From NCBI GenBank assembly GCA_018398585.1, contig JAGTTD010000012.1, positions 22,825,036 through 22,889,035 on the forward strand: a stretch of 64,000 nt of DNA, written 5' to 3'. This DNA is from Simmondsia chinensis (lineage: Eukaryota > Streptophyta > Magnoliopsida > Caryophyllales > Simmondsiaceae). A program made the translations under genes and the position numbers. The notes under the pieces were generated by a model. It saw nothing but the letters and a program-made list of their open reading frames with translations. It searched no databases and was not told the DNA's origin. Shown piece by piece: positions 57,817-64,000 of the stretch (the stretch's first letter is position 1; the number at the start of each line of letters is the position of its first letter).

Positions 57817-58957
57817 TGTTGGAAAAATGATATAAGCAAAACTTAAATGTTATGGAAAAATTACTTCCCACATTGGAAAAAATGGCGGACAATGTCTAGT
57901 TTACATCCCACATTAGAAAAATGATGGAGAGTGGTGTAGCTTATATGGACTTATGTAACCTCTCTACTTGAATTAAGTCAGAAGTGAGAGAATGGTGGGA
58001 ACAACTCATGCGTGTGCCGCCAGTCTACTATGCTCAGGAGAGGGTGTGGGCGACCTTTTACTTAGCGGGTATATTTATTTTACCAAAAATATTTTAAAAT
58101 TCGGTAGTTACTACAACAATTTGCACTATTAATCAGGATATTTGTGTTGTACATTTAATCAAATGACCGTTTGTAGCCATTAAGAATTGATCTTAATATC
58201 TATGACTGTTTCTAACTGTTAGGGTTCTCATTTACACAACTATAAATCACCATGCTCTTCACCATTCCAAGATCATCACCAGAACAACAATAGTTCTCTC
58301 GTCTTCTTTCCCGCTCCTACTTTCTAGTTCTTACTTCTTTCTCTCTACATAATTTGAGGCAAAGTTCAAGGTTTTTCTACTCGGCAATTAACAAGTGCAC
58401 GTTAAACGTCGGATCGCTTAATCCTAGAGGACGACCACCGGTAACACTGTTTCCAACGGAGCAGCGGTGAAATCATCTTTTAGGACAGTGGTCATTTGCC
58501 ACGGCGTAGTATCTTCGGTATTCTAATCGATCTCTCCATTTTTTGATTTTATTTATTTATTATTTTTTGTTATGATGGTAAAGCCTTGGGGGAGTGGGAG
58601 GGGATAAACCCCTTAATGTCCTCAAAGAGGACACCCTTTTTCAATTTTATTTGATTGTTATGTTTAGGTATTTTTGATGAATTTCCTGCAGCATTTTTTC
58701 TTGATTTTTCACTGGAGATTCCGCTGATTTTATTGCTATTTTTTGCTGCAATTTCGCGTAAATATTTCATTGCAATTTTTCTATTTTATCTACAATTTCA
58801 CTACTGTATTTTACTGAAAATTAAATAGTATTTTACTTCATTTGCAACACTATTTTACTGTTGTTTTTTACTAAAATTTAGAGCAGCATTTTACTGCAAT
58901 TTACAGAAGTATTTTTTCTACAATTTAGCTGTAAGTTTGTGACTGTTTTTTACAACA
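57817..58957 (+). repeat. Copia-E 3' LTR
   Basis: 1141 bp, about 95 bp longer than the 5' LTR because of an extra stretch at about 58543-58640 (ATGGTAAAGCCTTGGGGGAG, GGGGATAAACCCC). It contains GAAATCATCTTTTAGGACAG at about 58469, the complement segment with one change. Confidence 0.92.
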
Positions 58958-58962
58958 CAATA

Positions 58963-59289
58963 TTCATATACTTTTCAGATTTCGGCACATTAGTGACCAA
59001 GAATATACGGATATGAAATCATATAATAGAATGATTTTCCATGCAATAACCGTACTTATATTGTATTTAATTTCAATATTCAATTCACAAGACATAATAT
59101 CATTTGATCCACATAAAATATAAAATTTTTTCTTTCATGATCACTAATTTTATTTTACTCAAATTCACACCACTATCGTTTGTTTTTTTTTATTTACCTG
59201 GCCAACAGAAAGTGTTCATGCTTACATGTTAAAAATCACAAAATTCATAATTGCATTAACATGCATACATACATTACTCACAGGAAAGA
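58963..59289. other. No recognisable gene
   Basis: AT-rich sequence between Copia-E and the L1 LINE. Short open frames only. It may be the remaining upstream flank of Copia-F, but I see no motif. Confidence 0.5.
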
Positions 59290-60009
59290 GAGAAACTCTC
59301 ATTTCTTCTCCTCACGCCCCCAATCCCTACTGCAACCCTTGAAAATCTCAGAAAAAAAATTTCAGGAAAACGCTTCGTCTCCCCCACTTGCAAGAACTAA
59401 GGCAACCAAACACCCCCTCCAATGGTGACCGGGGTTCTAGCTCCCCAATGGCTCCCCCCTCCCCCCAAAGTCTAGTTTACACCCTAGTCCCTCTCTCTAA
59501 ACGTCAAAATGGAAGGTTTCCAACTCGATCTCCCATTTCGATCAAATCATTACCTAGATCTGGTTGGTTTAGGGTCTGTAACACCAAAGCAAAAGAAACT
59601 GCCCCCCCCCCCCCCCCTCTCTTCCAAGCCCAATCATCCACGCATATCCAGATCTGATGCACCAGATCCTAGCTGGAGACTAAAGAAGAAGAAGTAGTGG
59701 AAAATCAGAAGAGGAAGCCCAAGATAGGGTAGAGAGGCCGGCGCCCTTCATCTCCTAGTTGCATGCACACTAGCTGTAAGTTTTTTGTCCATTTATCCAT
59801 TATTGCTGAGATCTTAGACTCTTTTCTACTCTTTGCAGCCCTAATTATGGAAAACCAGAAGAAAAAATATGAAATCTGGGGCAATTTGAAGGGGAAGGCC
59901 AGGGCCTTTTTAAGGGTTGGGGGGTTTGGTGGGTTATCTCACCAAATCCACACCCTTTCTCTCTTCACTTTCTCCACTGCCTAAGTTTAGACCCCTCCTT
60001 TTACACATG

Positions 60010-60984
60010 CAACCTAAACTTCACCCAAATGACACACCAAACAAGTCTACGGGCAGTTTTCTCAGTGACGTTCCTCCTATCAAACACCCAAAGCCACACA
60101 GTTCCACTGGAGGTCTAACTCCCGGTCCTTCCAGCCGAGATCCAACAAACCCAAGTTATAAATATGCACTCCAGCATCTAGGTCAAGATAGGGGTCACGA
60201 TCCCTCTCTTAGTGATGGGGACGGAGGCCTTAACAATTCTATGGGAGGTAATCCTAGACACCAGAACATCAGACCAAATGATGACCTAGGTATAAGGGAC
60301 TTCCATAGCATAGAGGAAATGAGGGCACTTTGGGTTTTACGGAAGGTATGGGGAGACTCTATTCCCCTAAATTCCATCAGAGCAAAAAATCATAGTGCTT
60401 GGGACAAGGTAAGGGGTCGGGTCGACTATATAGAACTAGGAAATGGGTGGATTCTAATTAAGTTTTCAAATGAAGATGATAAGAACTTTGTTTGGGGAGG
60501 AAGACCATAGTTTGTCCACTCTCTAAATTTCGTGCTACGTCAGTAGCAAGAAATGTTTGATCCCTTTGAGACCGAAATTGAGGTGGTCGCCCAATGGATC
60601 CAGGTCCAAAGACTTCCACTTGAATTTTGGAGCTGAGAGGCTCTAATCAGGCTCCTGGAACCTATCGGGCCACTAATCAGGCACAATGGATTCACGGAGG
60701 CCAAACTAAAAGGAAAATTTGCCAGAGCGTATGTGGAAATTAATGTAGCTAAAACTCTACCAGGGAAGATAATAGTTAGGGGCAAGTATAATGAAAAAGC
60801 TTTCCGACTCACCTATGAGGGACTGTATGAAGTATGCGCACTTTGTGGTATTGAAAATCATGGCATCGAAAATTGCCCTATTTATAACAAAACAACGGAA
60901 ATGCATATTGTGGTTGAACGATTCCAGGATGAAATTCCATTAAGCGAACCAAGGGAGGGCGAAACCGAGAACACCAACCAATGA
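60010..60984 (+). pseudogene. L1 ORF1 (DUF4283 and zinc knuckle), with stops
   Basis: From ATG 60010 (MQPKLHPNDTPNKSTG) the frame is open to a TAG at 60508-60510 and contains NGWILIKFSNEDDKNFVWGG, the DUF4283 RNA-binding fold. Further stops occur near 60541 and 60636. It continues IVRGKYNEKAFRLTYEGLYE and a perfect CX2CX4HX4C knuckle, CALCGIENHGIENC, at about 60838, ending at the TGA 60982-60984. ORF1 proteins bind LINE RNA. An earlier in-frame ATG at 59917 is possible but less L1-like. Confidence 0.8.
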
Positions 60985-61750
60985 GAGGTGGATCCACGTC
61001 CACCCCAAAAAATGGCCGAGACCTGAAAAGCGTGGCCCCAAACCTAGAAACATTTGGGGTGGACCGAACATAGTATTGAGAGAACCAAGTCATCAAGCGA
61101 GCTCAGAAAAACAGCCGTCCTCCAATAATAGGGGCACGGTTGGGGGTAGAGTTGATAGAAGAGGAAGGCCAAAATTGATATCTCCATCCAGGAACACAGC
61201 TGTAAGGAAGACGAAAACTCAATAACGAAGACCGTACTAGGACCAATTAGAGGAGGAATATGAGAATGAAAATGAAATTAAAGATAACACTTCAAATTTA
61301 GTGCCTGAAAACATGGACCTGGATAAAGACCTCATGATAGAGAACATAGAAAAAAATGAAGCCAACATGGAAGAAGACCCAGAGGAAGACCTAGAGCAGT
61401 CGGAGGAAGAGACCCCAATGGAGTTTTCAAAAAAAAGGAAGACTCTCAAGTGGGGACGATCCTCAACTTAGGGCCAGTGAGGAGTTTTCTATTAATTTCT
61501 AGTTATGTTAATTTTGGTTATGTTTTTCTTTTTTTTGGGTCATGCCAAGAGGAGTGTCTTTTTGATGTATGTTGTGCACCATCTTATATCGGCATCAGTG
61601 TATTGGCTATTTCGGTGGCCTCCTTTTGTTATTATCCTATTTTGTAATTTTGTATTCTATTTTTGGAACACCGGAAATCCACCGTGTGATACGTGGTGGC
61701 ATGATAACTTATTGGTCTATGCAGGTGTTTTTTTACATTTCCCTGTCATT

Positions 61751-64000
61751 ATGAAAATACTATGTTGGAATATTCGAGGAGTGGCACGTTTGCCAGCCCA
61801 ACAGGAACTTCATGGCTTAGTTAGAAAATTCAAACCCAATATGATAGCCATTTTGGAGCCCCTTGCAAAAGAATAGATTGTTAGGCAACTAACTCAGGTC
61901 ATGGGTTTTGATGAGTACCATTATTCCCCCCCTTAAACCCACGTGAGGGGATTATGGATTATGTGAAACTCTGGGTCATGTCATGCGGACATCCTCTACT
62001 GTGATAACCGTATTACCCATACTTGTGCTCTTGAGAGGAAAGCATACAAACAGGGACTTATTACTTTTGTCTATGCCCCCGCAAAAGAAAAAGAGAAGGA
62101 CCTATTTTGAACCACACTACAGGACCTTAAGCACTTCATGGGTAAACAGGGTGTTATTGGAGATTTTAATGAACTTAAACTATTAAATGAACATTAAAGG
62201 TAAAATGTACTTTGCGACTAAATAATTTATGCCAACATCTCGAACTCGAAGATACGCCATGGGCAGGTCAGACCTTCCCCTGGAGTAGAACAATTAACGG
62301 GGCCTACATCCAGGAAAAGTTGGACCGAGCCCTAAATAACCAAGAATGGGCCCATCTACTCCCAAAGTCATTTCTGTACAATGGGTTTGGGCCCACATCA
62401 GACCACACGCCTCTTCTTTTATGTTCTGAGGCGGACGAACTTAAAAAGGCGGCTCCATTCCGATTCCAAGCTGGATGGATCAAGACTAAAACCACTAAGG
62501 ACATCATAACAAAATGCTGGAATTTGAAAATTTAGGGCTCGAGATTGTTTGAAATAGTTCAAAGACTAAAACAAATAAAGAAAACTATTAAAGAAAATGA
62601 AGCCCTACTGACAAGACGCACAAAGAACAAAGTACACGAAAATGAAAGGAAAACCAATGAGGTCCAATGTAAACTAAACGGCGACCCAAGTAACCCTTGT
62701 CTAAATAATAAGCTACGGAGACTACTCCTGCAACGCGAAAAACTATTGTTCAATGACCACAAGTATTAGGCAAAATATTTGAGGAAAGAATGAATCACTA
62801 AAGGTGATCGAAACTCCAAATTCTTTTATGCAATGGTTCAAGCTAAGAGAAAAAGAAGAGCAATAGTTGAAATTATAATATTATGGGCATTACCATTGCC
62901 GACAAGGAAACCATAGGAGAAACATTTATTCGGGAGTTTAAGGAAAGATTTAGATCTAATGGACCTAGAAACAAGTTCCCGACCCTGGAAATGTTAAGGA
63001 AAAAGATAACGGACTTTCAAAATGAAAAGCTCATTACTGATCTCACTGATAGTGAAATCAGAGAGGCAGTCTTTGACATGAACCCACACAAAACCCCAGG
63101 TCCGGATGGTTTCTCGGCCTTCTTCTTCCAAACTTACTGGAACATTGTGGGCATGGATATCTTTCATGCCATCAGAACTGCCCTGCCGGGTGGGGGGGAA
63201 TCCCTTCTGAGACAGGTAAATCACACCTTCCTTACCCTGATCCCTATAATTGACACACCACGCTCTGTAAACCACTTCAGACCGATTGGTCTATGTAATG
63301 TTCCATATAAAATCATCGCAAAAGTGCTTGTAAATTGCATGAAACCTCTAATGCCTAACATTATATCCCAGTGGCAAGCAGCCTTCATACCTGGGAGAAA
63401 TATCCAAGTTAATATCTTGGTTGCTCATGAAATCCTAACTGTTTTATAAAAAAAAGAACGAAAAATCAGGATGGATAGCTGCAACGCTAGACATGGAAAA
63501 GGCCTTTGATAAAATTGAATGACCCTTCCTCGAAAGGACCCTCTAGCAACTGGGGTTCATGAACAATGGATTCAATGGATCATAATGTGCGTCACGACCA
63601 CAACATTTTCTATTCTTGTGGATGACAAACCAATGAGCTGTTTCTCCCCATCTAAAAGATTAAGACGGGGTGATCCCCTGTCCCCTTTTGTTTATTCTAT
63701 GTCTCGATGTACTGGCAACTAACCTGCAGGTTCTTAAGAACAAAAGAAGTCAGGAATCGGCGTTAAAATCGCTCGGAACGCATCCCCAATCCCGGGATTA
63801 TTTTTCGCGGATGACTGCTTTCTCTTCTCCGATGCTAAAGTGGAGACGGTGCAGATACTTAACAGGATTTTGCATCTATTTGGAGAGGACTCAGGACTTA
63901 TAATCAACAGGTCTAAGTCGACGGCTATGTTCTCTGCCAGCCTTGATAGGCAACATAGGCAAAGACTATGTAGCATCTTGGAAATCCCAGGTAATGCATC
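61751..64000 (+). pseudogene. L1 ORF2 endonuclease-reverse transcriptase, partial
   Basis: ATG 61751 opens MKILCWNIRGVARLPAQQEL, the APE-type endonuclease start, interrupted by TAG at 61874-61876. The endonuclease C-terminus is at 62212-62535 (NGFGPTSDHTPLLL). RT begins near 62883 (MNPHKTPGPDGFSAFFFQT, HFRPIGLCNVPYKIIAKVL, QAAFIPGRNIQVNILVAHEI). MEKAFDKIE is near 63495 and the intact catalytic box FFADDCFLFSDA at about 63799. Frameshifts lie near 62540 and 63450. The thumb, zf-RVT and any RNase H are beyond the window. Confidence 0.87.

Larger units (their letters stand above)
52224..58957 (+). mobile_element. Copia-E, complete Ty1/copia element, sister of Copia-D, inactive
   Basis: The 5' LTR (52224-53269) and 3' LTR (57817-58957) start TGTTGRAAAAA and are bracketed by a perfect target duplication CAATA (52219-52223, 58958-58962). 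LTR, post-LTR and coding sequences align with Copia-D throughout, but Copia-E has far more stops and frameshifts and is older. It sits at the upstream edge of the recognisable part of Copia-F. Confidence 0.93.
59290..64000 (+). mobile_element. L1-type LINE, plus strand, runs off the right edge
   Basis: A pyrimidine-rich 5' leader from about 59290 (including a run of about 17 C at 59601-59617), an ORF1 with zinc knuckle, and an ORF2 beginning MKILCWNIRG follow in L1 order. The window ends inside RT, shortly after the catalytic box. Stops in both ORFs make it inactive. It is a different copy, probably a different subfamily, from the minus-strand L1 at 13958-19800. Confidence 0.88.

Noticed and set aside
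59601..59617. Run of about 17 cytosines as a possible assembly join
   Set aside because: The LINE leader continues sensibly on both sides, so a simple homopolymer is the better explanation, though its exact length may be unreliable.

Overview
This window is plant nuclear DNA, almost certainly from a flowering plant with a repeat-rich genome. It is AT-rich, has no intact cellular gene, and consists of tandem satellite DNA plus retrotransposons and DNA transposons inserted into one another. The element types (Ty1/copia with plant-type gag and pol, plant L1 LINEs with a DUF4283-like ORF1, an RTE LINE ending in GTT repeats, an En/Spm CACTA element, hAT and MULE remains) and a plant Argonaute last exon support this. 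I cannot name the species. Elements are labelled Copia-A to Copia-F here for convenience.

Layout, left end. Positions 1-575 and 2150-5020 are arrays of an 83-bp satellite whose unit carries three alternating palindromic arms; part of the second array is organised as a 663-bp, eight-unit higher-order repeat. Between the arrays lie the last exon of an Argonaute gene (676-857), an inverted repeat with 85-bp arms (917-1146) with a TATA box on the opposite strand, and a broken MULE transposase C-terminus (SWIM plus zinc knuckle, minus strand, 1637-2050) that is not visible as a long ORF. 5021-6918 holds nothing I recognise. Copia-A (6919-11987) is a complete but dead Tnt1-like element with a TCAAG target duplication.

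Middle. From about 12.9 to 33.0 kb there is a nest: degraded Copia-C appears to have been hit by Copia-B (13047-29987); the 5' LTR of Copia-B was split by another LTR-like segment carrying a minus-strand L1 LINE, and its leader was hit by an RTE LINE (21055-24624, 11-bp target duplication). The pol of Copia-C also carries a MITE-like insert (30926-31914).

Right. A minus-strand Copia-F (33.4-52.2 kb) was hit by a GC-rich retroposon (34401-36226), by Copia-D (36304-51140, ATAAC duplication) and apparently at its upstream edge by Copia-E (52224-58957, CAATA duplication). Copia-D was in turn hit by a CACTA element (41682-49999, AGT duplication) that carries a spliced Ptta/En-Spm ORF1-type gene, a hAT transposase fragment and an RTE tail. 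Copia-D and Copia-E are one family and give an independent empty-site check for the CACTA insertion. A plus-strand L1 LINE (from about 59290) runs off the right edge.

The most unusual observation concerns the Copia-D/E family. It has no TGG-type tRNA primer binding site after the 5' LTR. The 14 bases there are instead a perfect reverse complement of a segment in the transcribed part of its own LTR, which suggests a self-primed Ty1/copia lineage. Second in interest is the Argonaute exon / long inverted repeat / satellite neighbourhood at the left end.
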